From IMG/VR virus record IMGVR_UViG_3300033153_004821, positions 1 to 43,056 of that record: DNA of 43,056 bases; one strand, given 5' to 3'. Positions 24,919-33,722 of this stretch are shown here, in pieces (the stretch's first letter is position 1; each line of letters begins with the position of its first letter). The notes under the pieces are model-generated. The model had not been told where the DNA came from. It did no database searches and saw nothing but the letters and a program-made list of their open reading frames with translations. The stretch comes from a virus. A program made the position numbers and the translations under genes.

Positions 24919-25149
24919 CTAATCTTCGTATTCGCCTTGTTCTACACCGAAATCATTAACATTGGTATTAAAGTTCATTGTAAGCAAGTCGGTATCGGTA
25001 GGATATTTGATCAGGTGTTCTCGGTATTTGATAAGCTGGTCCAACTTTTGGCTTGCAGATACTTTTTTGTCCCCAATCATATAATCAACTTGCGGACTCT
25101 CAAGCAAGGCTGCTATTTTAGTGTCTACTTCTGATAATGTCATCGCCAT
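24919..25149 (-). CDS. Head-tail connector, gpW-like
   Basis: A 76-residue protein starting MAMTLSEVDTKIAALLESP, with GDKKVSASQKLDQLIKYREHL next, the helix-strand-helix pattern of the lambda gpW family. The ATG at 25149 follows GAGG by 9 bases. It lies after the capsid gene. Such proteins seal the portal before tail joining. The last 25 residues are acidic and probably flexible. Confidence 0.62.
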   Translation of the reverse strand: MAMTLSEVDTKIAALLESPQVDYMIGDKKVSASQKLDQLIKYREHLIKYPTDTDLLTMNFNTNVNDFGVEQGEYED

Positions 25150-25172
25150 TTCTATATTCCTCAAAAACCAAT

Positions 25173-25202
25173 TAGGGCGGACAAGCTTCCTCGCCCGCCC
25201 TA
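25173..25202 (-). terminator. Terminator-like hairpin after the capsid gene
   Basis: TAGGGCGGGC and GTCCGCCCTA form a 10-bp stem with one G-U around a 10-base loop, followed by a broken T tract. Hairpins after capsid genes often give partial termination or mRNA protection, raising capsid output over downstream genes. Confidence 0.6.
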
Positions 25203-25233
25203 TCTTAAAAAATTGAAAGGAGGAATCAATCTC

Positions 25234-26364
25234 TTAGTTGCCGCCAGTAGACTCTACAACATATCTATGGTCTATTGCACCGACCTTGCTAAAGCGTCTA
25301 ACCTTATACTGGGCAACGACATCTCTTTCCCACGCAGCATCATTCTTATTATCTTTGCGGGTTAAAACCTGAAGCGGAATAACCACCTTTTCCAAGAATT
25401 GCCTCTTAAAGTCACCATAGTACCAGTACGTTGCATTATTCCCTTTGTCAATCCACGGGCTAAACAGTGTCTTAAGGTTGTAATAAGGATTGTTTTCGTG
25501 CTGTCCTACACTTGACCCGCTGTTTGCTGGCATTATCTGGTTACGAGTCAACCTTGAAGCTGTACCCTTCAATGCCCTTGCTGTAAGCAATATCATATTG
25601 TTGCTCATAACATCAATAGGATCACCATTCTCGTCCATAATATCATCAAATACCGCCTCGGCAGCATCAAGATCGGTATAATCGGCAAGCACATCGGTTA
25701 TTTGGTTTGTATAAAGTACACCGCCACCGACATTACTGCTTGTACCATCACTTGAGCGATACAAAGCAGTCCTCGTCCCGCCTGGATAATAAGCATAGTA
25801 ATTCTTACCGCCAACCGTTGCATCCATGATCGTATAAATCACGCTTTTTTCACGGTCTTTGGCTGCTCTTTCGCCAAACTTAGCCGCCTTAAGCATAATC
25901 AGGCCTGTCTGGTCGAACCGGATCGCTTCATCGGTAATATCAAGGATTTCACCTCTCTTGCTACCACTGATTGTTACATAAAACTCCTCGATGTCTCCAC
26001 TATGAGGATAACCTCCACCTTCCGGTATGTCCTCAAGGTCACCCTTCAGGAAAGCCCCGGGAATAGTATCGGTTTTCAGCTTAGAAGTGAACTTCGTTAC
26101 AAGCTGATCAGCGATGCCTGGATACTCATTAAAGCCCTGAATAACCTTCTTGCTCAGCAATTCACCTGTAATGACCGGAAACTGTGAAGTATTTACTGCC
26201 TCATATAATTCTTTGAGACTGAAATCTTCCGGAACCATCAAAGGTTTTTCGCCTTCTTTTTTTGGCTCGATAAGCTCACGAAATTTACTGGCCATAAACT
26301 TGTCAAAGCCACCGCAACCTTCGATAACTTTTTTTAACTTTCCTACTTTATTTTCAAAACTCAT
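25234..26364 (-). CDS. Major capsid protein
   Basis: A 376-residue protein in the capsid position: after protease and decoration genes and before connectors. The first 65 residues are charged and helical, like a delta domain or N-arm. After that come GELLSKKVIQGFNEYPG, strands with SGSKRGEILDITDEAIRFDQTG, and a C-terminal domain ending WERDVVAQYKVRRFSKVGAIDHRYVV, the strand common at the end of HK97-fold capsid proteins. Family identity beyond the HK97 fold is not certain. Confidence 0.82.
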   Translation of the reverse strand: MSFENKVGKLKKVIEGCGGFDKFMASKFRELIEPKKEGEKPLMVPEDFSLKELYEAVNTSQFPVITGELLSKKVIQGFNEYPGIADQLVTKFTSKLKTDTIPGAFLKGDLEDIPEGGGYPHSGDIEEFYVTISGSKRGEILDITDEAIRFDQTGLIMLKAAKFGERAAKDREKSVIYTIMDATVGGKNYYAYYPGGTRTALYRSSDGTSSNVGGGVLYTNQITDVLADYTDLDAAEAVFDDIMDENGDPIDVMSNNMILLTARALKGTASRLTRNQIMPANSGSSVGQHENNPYYNLKTLFSPWIDKGNNATYWYYGDFKRQFLEKVVIPLQVLTRKDNKNDAAWERDVVAQYKVRRFSKVGAIDHRYVVESTGGN

Positions 26365-26438
26365 AGTTAAACTCCTTTTTAACTCTAAACCCTTTCTTTG
26401 GTATTTAGCTACTTACACCATATAAAACCTACTACCGC

Positions 26439-26942
26439 TTAACTCTGTGCAGGATTCATTGTTTTACTTGGCAGTAACTTACATAGTGTTCCTGTCCCCT
26501 CATCTGCCGTATGACTTTTTACGCAAACAGCAATGGGATCAGTCGAACCGTTTGTTACAGAATCAATCGAGTCATCAGCACAGACATAAGAAGCCGAAGC
26601 CGTAGAATTGGCCTTGATAGCAACAAGGTCACCAAAACTTATCGCCTCAGCTGTTGCCTGCTGTAATTCATAGATTGATTCAAGACTAACGTCAACCAAT
26701 ATGTTAGCAGTATCACCACTGGCCGAAGCCTCTTCAGCAATACCTACAAACACATCCGCACAACCATCTCTTGCAAGAGTGGCCGTAGCCGTTTCGCTTC
26801 CATCTGCATGAAGCTGGCTTGGAGTAGTAGCTTTCCCGCTACTTAATACCACAAAATCACCTTTTTCTATCACCGTAGCAGAGGCAACCGGTACCTCAAC
26901 CAAATTCCTTTTACCCCTACGGTATCTATTAACATTACTCAT
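26439..26942 (-). CDS. Capsid decoration-like protein
   Basis: A 167-residue protein with low charge, rich in alanine, serine and threonine. It has a beta-barrel pattern of DUF2190/head-decoration type (ASATVIEKGDFVVLSSGKAT, FVGIAEEASASGD, EAISFGDLVAIKA). It directly precedes the capsid gene, the usual place of decoration or capsid-stabilising proteins. Confidence 0.68.
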   Translation of the reverse strand: MSNVNRYRRGKRNLVEVPVASATVIEKGDFVVLSSGKATTPSQLHADGSETATATLARDGCADVFVGIAEEASASGDTANILVDVSLESIYELQQATAEAISFGDLVAIKANSTASASYVCADDSIDSVTNGSTDPIAVCVKSHTADEGTGTLCKLLPSKTMNPAQS

Positions 26943-27018
26943 CTTATGTACTCCTTCACATAATCACATTTATCTTTACAGTTAATCGCCAAAACCTTAC
27001 TCGGTTAGCGGTTTTACT

Positions 27019-27999
27019 TTATTCCAACGAGCCGTCTTTTAGGTCTGCTGCAATCTGCTCAGCAGTCATTTCGGTTGCAGACTCTTTGTGCTGACGTTCT
27101 GTGTTGTCCTTAACACCCGGCTTGCCGGTTACTGCACAAAGCCTATCATCAATCTGCTCAGCGACTTTATCTTCAAGTTTCTCACCCTCTTTGACCGTAA
27201 CGGCCATCAGTGTTTTCTTAAAGACCTCAGTCTTAGCCTCTTCCGGCAATTCACTCTCTTCAAGCATTTTATCAATAGTAGCTTCCTTTACAGCCAGAGC
27301 CTCTTTGACTTCCATCTCGTCAATCCTGTTTTGTAGTTCACCTTTTTCCTTTTTCAGATCCTCGTTTTCCTTGATGATTTCCTGAACTTCATCGTTTCTT
27401 AACTCTTTACCTTCATTCATCAAGGTATCAACAAGATCTTTTCTGGCCTCTTTAAGACCAACCATAGTTACTTGTGAATAATCCATTTGAGATACTCCTT
27501 TATCTAAATTTTCAAACATTCCGTTATTTGTAGCCGGTTCGGTTACAATATCCACGCTTACAACCCTATCAATTGATTCAACGACATCCACGCCGTCTTC
27601 TCTATGATATTTACCGAAAGCGTTATGACTCATACCTGCAATATCCGGCATTTTTGTTGCGATTTCATAAGTAAGCCGACCGCCTTCTGTATCAAGCAAA
27701 TTCAAATCTCCCCTTACTTTGCTACCGTCAAAACGAACATTTTCCACTCTGCCCGCTATATCTTTTGTGCTTCGCCAACCCTGTTTCTCTTCTGCTTCAT
27801 TAGGGTGGTCTGTAAAAATCTTGACCCCCTCATATTTGCTTATTCCACCTTTTAATGCCTCAATAGTATATCGTCTGCCGTTTTTGCTGATCTGACCGAC
27901 TAAAGCAACATTCTTAATTATTCTTTTTTCAGCATCCACAGATATTTCTGAAAATGCTCCATCAAATTGGCTTTTGAGTTCTTGTATCTTCTTTTTCAT
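27019..27999 (-). CDS. Capsid maturation protease fused to scaffold
   Basis: A 326-residue protein in two parts. Residues 1-170 are a prohead protease domain: NGRRYTIEALKGG, TDHPN with the likely catalytic histidine, GMSHNAFG with the likely serine, and SVDIVTEPATN near the end. Residues about 185-326 are a charged coiled coil (EIIKENEDLKKEKGELQNRI) and an acidic tail, fitting an attached scaffold. The ATG at 27999 follows GGAG by 9 bases, preferred to a TTG 15 bases earlier. A structured terminator-like element lies directly upstream. Confidence 0.83.
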   Translation of the reverse strand: MKKKIQELKSQFDGAFSEISVDAEKRIIKNVALVGQISKNGRRYTIEALKGGISKYEGVKIFTDHPNEAEEKQGWRSTKDIAGRVENVRFDGSKVRGDLNLLDTEGGRLTYEIATKMPDIAGMSHNAFGKYHREDGVDVVESIDRVVSVDIVTEPATNNGMFENLDKGVSQMDYSQVTMVGLKEARKDLVDTLMNEGKELRNDEVQEIIKENEDLKKEKGELQNRIDEMEVKEALAVKEATIDKMLEESELPEEAKTEVFKKTLMAVTVKEGEKLEDKVAEQIDDRLCAVTGKPGVKDNTERQHKESATEMTAEQIAADLKDGSLE

Positions 28000-28016
28000 T
28001 TTTTTGAACTCCAAAT

Positions 28017-28075
28017 AAAAAAAGCGGCTGACTAAAACACAGCATTTCTGCTATGAATCAATCAACCGCCTTTTT
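28017..28075 (-). terminator. Nested hairpin with T run before the protease gene
   Basis: On the minus strand an outer stem (AAAAAGGCGGTTGA with TCAGCCGCTTTTTT, one mismatch and one G-U) encloses an inner 7-bp stem CATAGCA/TGCTGTG closed by a GAAA tetraloop, and runs into seven T. It is a terminator or attenuator inside the virion operon. Confidence 0.7.
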
Positions 28076-28107
28076 GTTGGTCAGTTAATTAAAACGATAT
28101 TTACTTG

Positions 28108-28308
28108 TTAAAAAGGCCTCAGCTTAACTACTTCCGAAATCTTGTGTGCTTCTTTGACTACACCGTTCCGGATTTTGAAATCTATCACTAAATCTCCATA
28201 CTGAAGCTCCAAAGCCAAATCCCTTATTTGCCTACTGAAAGTATCCAACAAATCTCCTGTACTTGCAAGAACTTTTTTTTGATTATTTTCTAACTCTTGT
28301 GCTGGCAT
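28108..28308 (-). CDS. Small hypothetical protein, 66 aa
   Basis: A 66-residue protein, helical in the first half (NNQKKVLASTGDLLDTFSRQ) with a strand-like C-terminal half (YGDLVIDFKIRNG). It lies between the MuF-like gene and the nested hairpin. No family recognised; a small head-related or regulatory protein is possible. Confidence 0.58.
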   Translation of the reverse strand: MPAQELENNQKKVLASTGDLLDTFSRQIRDLALELQYGDLVIDFKIRNGVVKEAHKISEVVKLRPF

Positions 28309-28336
28309 AGACTTACAACCCTAAAAAATTCTTTTT

Positions 28337-29368
28337 TCATGCTGTTTTCTTTTGTTTTTTCGTAAATTCCGCCTGCGTTGGTGCAAAGTTAAGCTCTTCA
28401 TTAGGTACTTCTGCAAACACCGGTTCGGCGTAACACATACAATTTGGGTGATAGGGGATCATCGGTGGATCAGTCTTAGGAAAAAACTTTCCATCCACAT
28501 ACTCATCATACGGGGCAGGATTATCACTGCCGACCCTGCTGATAAAACCCTTCAGCCATGTCTTTTTCTGGACATATCTAACCGTTCCTTCGTGATAGGC
28601 CCTTGCGTATTCTGTCCTTGCCAATCTTCGAGCGTTTCGATAAGCCGACCTGTAAACCCCTCTTCCCGGGTGATATGCCTTAGCCGGTTTACTTAGCACC
28701 AACTTTCCGTCTTTTCTCACCCTATGAAATCTCGCATTCGGCTCAGCAAGATACGGTTTTATGTCTCTTGCAATCTTATCGACACTTTCGCCTAATAGTA
28801 CTCCGGTATTTACCCTGTTACGGATTAGTTTCTCGGCATCCCAAGTAATATCCCATACCTTCTTTGAGAATATAATCCTTCCATACTGGGTACGCATCAG
28901 AAAGTCCATTGCATCAGAGTTAATCCTTCCCCATACAGAATCCTTCCATAATTCTTTGCTTACATCATAAGCCCTGATCTTGCCATCCTTGCCTATAAAA
29001 CTACTACCTATACCTAACTTGGCGTTTCTCGGTAGTTTCATATTTTGTAATGAATAAATTTGCGTCTGCATACCGAAATTGATACTCTGCGTCATGCCAT
29101 GCTTGATATGATTATTCAATTGTGGTCTTAGCTGCCTAATTACCCCTCGAACACTATCAGGGTTAGGGTTTATATTGCTACCTAATAAGGCCACCAGCCT
29201 CGCAGGAGGCAGTTTTCCCTCAACAGAGTATTTCAATATGGTCTTTTCGATTTTGCCCGCTGCTGTGGACAACAGGGCGTAAATCTCCCGTTCCTGCTTG
29301 ACTGTATAATGCAGCCAGTCCTTGCGACTCTTAAGAACAGCTTGTCTGATTGTTTCCTGTGAATTCAT
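28337..29368 (-). CDS. MuF-like minor head morphogenesis protein
   Basis: A 343-residue protein of the phage Mu F / SPP1 gp7 group. After a helical N-terminal part it has the conserved C-terminal domain: RNARRLARTEYARAYHEGT near residue 236, then the ending PPMIPYHPNCMC near residue 303 with its histidine and two cysteines. These proteins bind the portal and enter or line the head. It overlaps the preceding gene by ATGA, two genes after the portal gene. Confidence 0.85.
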   Translation of the reverse strand: MNSQETIRQAVLKSRKDWLHYTVKQEREIYALLSTAAGKIEKTILKYSVEGKLPPARLVALLGSNINPNPDSVRGVIRQLRPQLNNHIKHGMTQSINFGMQTQIYSLQNMKLPRNAKLGIGSSFIGKDGKIRAYDVSKELWKDSVWGRINSDAMDFLMRTQYGRIIFSKKVWDITWDAEKLIRNRVNTGVLLGESVDKIARDIKPYLAEPNARFHRVRKDGKLVLSKPAKAYHPGRGVYRSAYRNARRLARTEYARAYHEGTVRYVQKKTWLKGFISRVGSDNPAPYDEYVDGKFFPKTDPPMIPYHPNCMCYAEPVFAEVPNEELNFAPTQAEFTKKQKKTA

Positions 29369-29763
29369 TTCAGGATTTCCAGATACTCAGCTGGCAGCCC
29401 TTCACCTAAGGCATCTACAAAATTCGGATCCTTGTTCAGTCTGTAGAACATACCTTCATCTTCATTCCAAAGAATATATGTACCATTCTTGTCCACTCCG
29501 TAATAGATAAAGCCACGCTTGAGCCACGGCTTAACGATTTTCGGTGCTTTGGCTTTCGGGCCGACAACTTTTGTTTGTTTTGTGCCCTCAACTTTAGGCT
29601 TTATCGCTTTCGGCTCCGGCTTATCATCGGCCTTAGCCTCTAACTTTGCCAACTCCTGCAACTCGTCAAAGTCAGCGTCTATCTTATAATCGCCATGCTC
29701 ATCAAGTAACTTACCTCTCAATTGTTCGAGCCTTTTTCTGTCCTTTGCTTTTAGCTTTGCCAT
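29365..29763 (-). CDS. Hypothetical protein between portal and MuF-like genes, 132 aa
   Basis: A 132-residue protein. The first 35 residues are basic and helical, the middle is a lysine- and proline-rich linker (about 50-85), and the last 45 form a compact domain with GFIYYGVDKNGTYILWNEDEG. The ATG at 29763 follows AAAAGGA by 8 bases. No family recognised; the layout of a basic head, linker and small domain could suit a minor head protein. Confidence 0.65.
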   Translation of the reverse strand: MAKLKAKDRKRLEQLRGKLLDEHGDYKIDADFDELQELAKLEAKADDKPEPKAIKPKVEGTKQTKVVGPKAKAPKIVKPWLKRGFIYYGVDKNGTYILWNEDEGMFYRLNKDPNFVDALGEGLPAEYLEILK

Positions 29764-29782
29764 AATCAAAATCCTTTTCAAA

Positions 29783-31189
29783 TTATGTGTATTCCGGTTC
29801 ATCTGCCTGAGCACGAGTCTTTTCCTTTTCACCTTCTATATCAATTTGGGCTTGCTCATCTTCATAATCATAGCCCAACTTTGCCGATAGAGTCTTATCC
29901 GAAGCCCAGCCGTTCATCTTGTGTATCTGATACGCCTGAGTATCCTGCTGCAAGTCCCTGTGAACCATTGAAGCGAAATTAACACTACAATTCTCACTTG
30001 CATCCTGTGGTATAGCATTTACTTTTTTACCGTACTTAACAACCTTCTCAAAAATCTCCTGAATATATCCGCTTACAATATCCTGCCAGTTTTCTATCGC
30101 TTTGACCATCGGGCTTTCAGCAACCAACGCCGATGCGAAATTCTGGTTTGAATAATCGCCGGTAACTACACCCTCAACCAACTGCGTACCCTTGCAGATC
30201 ATCCGCTCGATATTACGGCCATCGTCTTTAGTGTCCGAAGCGTTTATATTGAGATTCTTAAAATCATAATCCACGCCTTTAGCCACAAGAGCAGTTCCAG
30301 GTTTAGGCATCTGCTTGCTTGTGCTACTTGACGAGCTTTCGTTTTGGAATTTTGCCTTTAAGCCTGCTGCCGACAATTCCCCCTGTGGTTTTATCACGAA
30401 ATGGAAAAAATTACGTATCCGGTTAAGCCTGATCCGGTCATCCAACCAAAGCTGATAATTTTTCAGATACTTAGCAATGCCTATCAGAAAGCTCTTACCC
30501 CTCTTTTCGTTGCTGTCACAGAGTATCTTGCCATGAACAATCTCACCAGCATCGATCACATCGGTATGCTCGACATTACCCTTAATAAAACATCGGTGAT
30601 ACTTCAAAACCGTTTCAACATCATCGGGGTCTGTTTCTATTCCATAACTGTGTGTATTCGAAGTGTCTTTTATCTCTTCTGGATCAATAAATCTTATCGT
30701 CTGATATTCGGCTGTTTTACTCTTTGGGTCCTTCTCGTTCCCATACATATAGCTGATCTGGCTTGCCGTATTGAAGAACCGCAGAAAAAACTCACCATCA
30801 CGCAAAAGCCTTTTGACCAACTCCTTGCTCCGCATATCAAACTTATTCTGCTTATCGGCACACCACGCATCCCAATAAGCCTGAGTCTCTTCATCTTCTG
30901 CCATAACAGAAGCATTCCTACCCAAGATAAAGCCTATCATTGACTCAATCAGTCCTCTTGCACCCGGGTCTTTGTAGTATAGTTTTCGTGCCTGTTCTCT
31001 GAGTGTGTCTAAATCCTGCTCGCTATAACTGTCTTTACTCCCGTCAAGCAGTGTCCATTCACCCTCGTCGGTGTCCTGAGCAAACTCTGGCGTTGATTCA
31101 ATCAAACCGCTTGCTTTCCTGTATACCGTAGCTAAATACTTAGCCTCTTCTCTTTTTGCCGACCACGCCGGAAATATTTTCTCAAGCAT
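29783..31189 (-). CDS. Portal protein, lambda-type
   Basis: A 468-residue portal protein: LYYKDPGARGLIESMIGFILG near residue 70, RLLRDGEFFLRFF near residue 128, RFIDPEEI near residue 166 and a C-terminal helical region with GDYSNQNFASALVAES, the pattern of the lambda gpB-like portal family. It makes the ring through which DNA enters the head. It follows the terminase genes as usual, with a short membrane-protein gene and a nested hairpin in between. Confidence 0.88.
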   Translation of the reverse strand: MLEKIFPAWSAKREEAKYLATVYRKASGLIESTPEFAQDTDEGEWTLLDGSKDSYSEQDLDTLREQARKLYYKDPGARGLIESMIGFILGRNASVMAEDEETQAYWDAWCADKQNKFDMRSKELVKRLLRDGEFFLRFFNTASQISYMYGNEKDPKSKTAEYQTIRFIDPEEIKDTSNTHSYGIETDPDDVETVLKYHRCFIKGNVEHTDVIDAGEIVHGKILCDSNEKRGKSFLIGIAKYLKNYQLWLDDRIRLNRIRNFFHFVIKPQGELSAAGLKAKFQNESSSSSTSKQMPKPGTALVAKGVDYDFKNLNINASDTKDDGRNIERMICKGTQLVEGVVTGDYSNQNFASALVAESPMVKAIENWQDIVSGYIQEIFEKVVKYGKKVNAIPQDASENCSVNFASMVHRDLQQDTQAYQIHKMNGWASDKTLSAKLGYDYEDEQAQIDIEGEKEKTRAQADEPEYT

Positions 31190-31205
31190 TTTTCTATCTC
31201 CCTAT

Positions 31206-31264
31206 AAAAAAAGATGTTATGAATATCTACCGGCTCCGAAGAGAACCCATAAGCTCATAACATC
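31206..31264 (-). terminator. Nested hairpin with T run before the portal gene
   Basis: A perfect 10-bp outer stem GATGTTATGA/TCATAACATC runs into seven T. Its loop holds an inner hairpin with CTC-TTCG-GAG, extended by GG/CC past a two-base bulge. The design matches the element before the protease gene. It would end or attenuate transcription just before the portal. Confidence 0.75.
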
Positions 31265-31306
31265 CATTCGCGTCCTTGCTATTTCTTCTATAGTCCATTT
31301 TGCGTT

Positions 31307-31708
31307 TTATCTACTGTTCATCTCTTTTCCTTCCCAAAAATTTCCTATATAAAACCCTGCCTTCTCCAAGTCATCTTTAATCTTCTTTGCCATCTTTACG
31401 TCCGCAATCTTGAACCAAAGCTTTACTTCGTCGTTATGAAACTCCATACAATGAGCGGTCTCTGTGAAAGCCTCATTGAATTTCTCGATAAACGTATCTA
31501 CGATTTCAGAATTGTAAACGTGCTGGATAACTAAACCAACTTCCCCCTGCCTTTTGATCAGCCCCTTGATTGTAAGATCATTTAGCGTTTTCTGCTTGAT
31601 TTGCTCAGCAAGTTTACGCTGATATTTTGATATGAAATAAGACAGGGATATAATACTGCCTGCCATACCCATCAAACAAATAAAAATATATATAAAATTG
31701 GCAAACAT
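31307..31708 (-). CDS. Membrane protein between terminase and portal, 133 aa
   Basis: A 133-residue protein with one N-terminal membrane span (about residues 2-26) and a charged cytoplasmic or periplasmic part including a helix KYQRKLAEQIKQKTLND and a C-terminal mixed domain. It is the first gene after the consensus promoter at 31747-31774 and is followed by a strong hairpin, so it may be expressed as a single-gene unit. A lysis, spanin-like or exclusion role is possible but unproven. Confidence 0.6.
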   Translation of the reverse strand: MFANFIYIFICLMGMAGSIISLSYFISKYQRKLAEQIKQKTLNDLTIKGLIKRQGEVGLVIQHVYNSEIVDTFIEKFNEAFTETAHCMEFHNDEVKLWFKIADVKMAKKIKDDLEKAGFYIGNFWEGKEMNSR

Positions 31709-31746
31709 TTTTGAACTTTCATACTGTCTGCCCTTCCCTGATTCTT

Positions 31747-31774
31747 ATTATAATATTACTTTAGGATTTGTCAA
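31747..31774 (-). promoter_or_regulatory. Consensus sigma70 promoter after the terminase gene
   Basis: On the minus strand TTGACA (31769-31774) and TATAAT (31747-31752), both perfect, are 16 bases apart. The -35 box includes the TGA stop of the large terminase. It would serve the membrane protein at 31708 and, through the hairpin at 31206-31264, the portal and head genes. Confidence 0.8.
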
Positions 31775-33246
31775 CCATATTGCCCAACTACATAAACTTC
31801 CGGCTCAATATACTCTGCTAACATTCTGTAAGCCCCACTAGTTGCATCCACCTGATCATCGTGTTTATCACCTTGTCCAGTAAATTCTACCAGTTCATCG
31901 ATGTAATTGTCAACTCCTTTTCCTCTAACAAGATAGAATTTTCCAGCTTCTGCTCTTGCAATCCATGGCAATGCTCTTGTAAGTTTATCGGTATCTTCGT
32001 TAAACGCATACAAAGGAACGTCCAGCATCTCCAAATCAGACATTAAATCCTGAAAAAACCCCTTCTGCATACCGGTAGTTGTTACCCCTACCGCTATTTT
32101 TTCCTGTTTTGCTATGGTTTTTATTAGCTTTTTTCCAACAGGCCATTCAACTTGATCTCTAACAAATCTCCTGCAATAAACGTTCATATTGCTATCGACA
32201 CCCAATTGCACACTTGCTGTATAATCTGCTGAGGTTTTCGCAGTAACCGCCAAATCCCAACATCGTACCCACCGCACATTAGGCGGCAAGTCCTCAGAAT
32301 CTATCACCTGAACCCATTCCCTCTTAAAGACCGCTCCACCCGGGGGACTCGGCTGTTGTTGAAATAATGCGTTCCAGTCATACGTACCTATACTTGCCTT
32401 GATTTTCCTTAAATCTTTGATAGGGTACTTTTCAGGCCATAAAGCCTCACCTTCTTTTCGTCTGTCTTTTTCGTGTGAAAACTCTGTTTTTTCGTAAGTT
32501 GCTGGCAAACTGACCACCTTCCAAGTATCAGCATCAGGGTCGGTTTTCATCTTTTCTATACACCAACCAGCCAAATCGTGTAAGTGCCAGCGAGTCAGAA
32601 GCATTAAAATCCGGCCGCTTTTTTCTAATCTCGTCCTAAAAGTGGATTTATACCACTCAATCACTCCCTCTCTAACCGTTTCGCTCTCTGCATCTTGCCG
32701 GTTCTTAAATGGATCATCGATTATTCCTATGTCTGCACCTCTTCCGGTCAGTCCACCCCCAACACCAGAAGCCCTGAACCTTCCCTTTTTACCCACAATA
32801 GTAAACTCATTGGCCTGTCTGATAGCAGTCTCATCGTGACTTTGCCCCTTTGTTACAAGTCTTGTTCCGGGAAATACCTGCGAATAGGAATTGCTTAACA
32901 TCACCCTTTGAGCGTCTCTACTCATAGCCGAAGCCAACTCTGCCGAATAGCTTGCGAATAGAACCTGTGCGTCTGGATTCCTGCCGAAAATATAACCCGG
33001 CAATCGTCTCGAACAGGTCTCACTTTTACCATGCCTCGGCGGTTCCTGCACCAAAAGATTATACGGCTCATCAGCAGTAAGCCAAGCGTCTATCTCATCG
33101 GCTACCAACTTATGATGCCAGTTTACCTGATATTCACCGTCAAACGTGTATGTGGTAAAGTTAAGCAGGCTCCTACGGGAAAGCTCAATATCTATCTCCC
33201 TTTGCCTGTTCTCAACCTCACTGTTTATCTGTTGAAGTGTCGGCAT
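31771..33246 (-). CDS. terL: Terminase large subunit
   Basis: A 491-residue terminase. The N-terminal ATPase half has Walker A EPPRHGKSET near residue 68 and Walker B DIGIIDDPF near residue 174 followed by the C motif region LTRWH. The nuclease half has RCWDLAVTAKTSADY near residue 315 and DDQVDAT near residue 468 with metal-binding aspartates. It packages DNA into the head and cuts it. The start is 5 bases from the small subunit stop. Confidence 0.93.
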   Translation of the reverse strand: MPTLQQINSEVENRQREIDIELSRRSLLNFTTYTFDGEYQVNWHHKLVADEIDAWLTADEPYNLLVQEPPRHGKSETCSRRLPGYIFGRNPDAQVLFASYSAELASAMSRDAQRVMLSNSYSQVFPGTRLVTKGQSHDETAIRQANEFTIVGKKGRFRASGVGGGLTGRGADIGIIDDPFKNRQDAESETVREGVIEWYKSTFRTRLEKSGRILMLLTRWHLHDLAGWCIEKMKTDPDADTWKVVSLPATYEKTEFSHEKDRRKEGEALWPEKYPIKDLRKIKASIGTYDWNALFQQQPSPPGGAVFKREWVQVIDSEDLPPNVRWVRCWDLAVTAKTSADYTASVQLGVDSNMNVYCRRFVRDQVEWPVGKKLIKTIAKQEKIAVGVTTTGMQKGFFQDLMSDLEMLDVPLYAFNEDTDKLTRALPWIARAEAGKFYLVRGKGVDNYIDELVEFTGQGDKHDDQVDATSGAYRMLAEYIEPEVYVVGQYG

Positions 33247-33250
33247 TACC

Positions 33251-33694
33251 CTAAATGTCCGTTTCCTTAATCAGTTTGTTTCGCATTTTCAACAGCTCCT
33301 CAGTTGACACGTCTTTAAGCCCCGTTTCCTTTGTCTCCTGCCTGCTATCGGCCTCACCCCTCAGCAATAACTCTAATCTTATCATCTTGTCCAGATCAGC
33401 AGCAGGATTCTTACTTACCTGACCGCCTGCCTGCACCATCTCCAATATCTTACCGACAAAAAAGTTTGCATACTTCATCCTCTCCCCAAGAAAATCTGCC
33501 AGATTGTCGTCCTGCTTCTCCCGTGCTTTCTGCTGTACTTTAGCTAATCTGCCGTCCCAATCCTCAAGCCTTTTATATTTATCTACGGTAGTTCTTGAGA
33601 TTGCACACTTTTTGCTAACATACTGCGAAGATTGTTTCTCGCAGTAAACCTTGAACAATTGATCTAACTTCTTTTGAGTCAACCTCTTAGACAT
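33251..33694 (-). CDS. terS: Terminase small subunit-like protein
   Basis: A 147-residue protein with an N-terminal helix-turn-helix (KKLDQLFKVYCEKQSSQYVSK, ISRTTVDKYKRLEDW), a helical middle and an acidic C-terminus with VSTEELLKMRNKLIK. It lies directly before the large terminase, so it is most likely the DNA-recognising small subunit. The match is by position and fold rather than by a strong family signature. Confidence 0.78.
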   Translation of the reverse strand: MSKRLTQKKLDQLFKVYCEKQSSQYVSKKCAISRTTVDKYKRLEDWDGRLAKVQQKAREKQDDNLADFLGERMKYANFFVGKILEMVQAGGQVSKNPAADLDKMIRLELLLRGEADSRQETKETGLKDVSTEELLKMRNKLIKETDI

Positions 33695-33722
33695 ATTAAC
33701 TTACTGCCTCGCTATAAAATAA

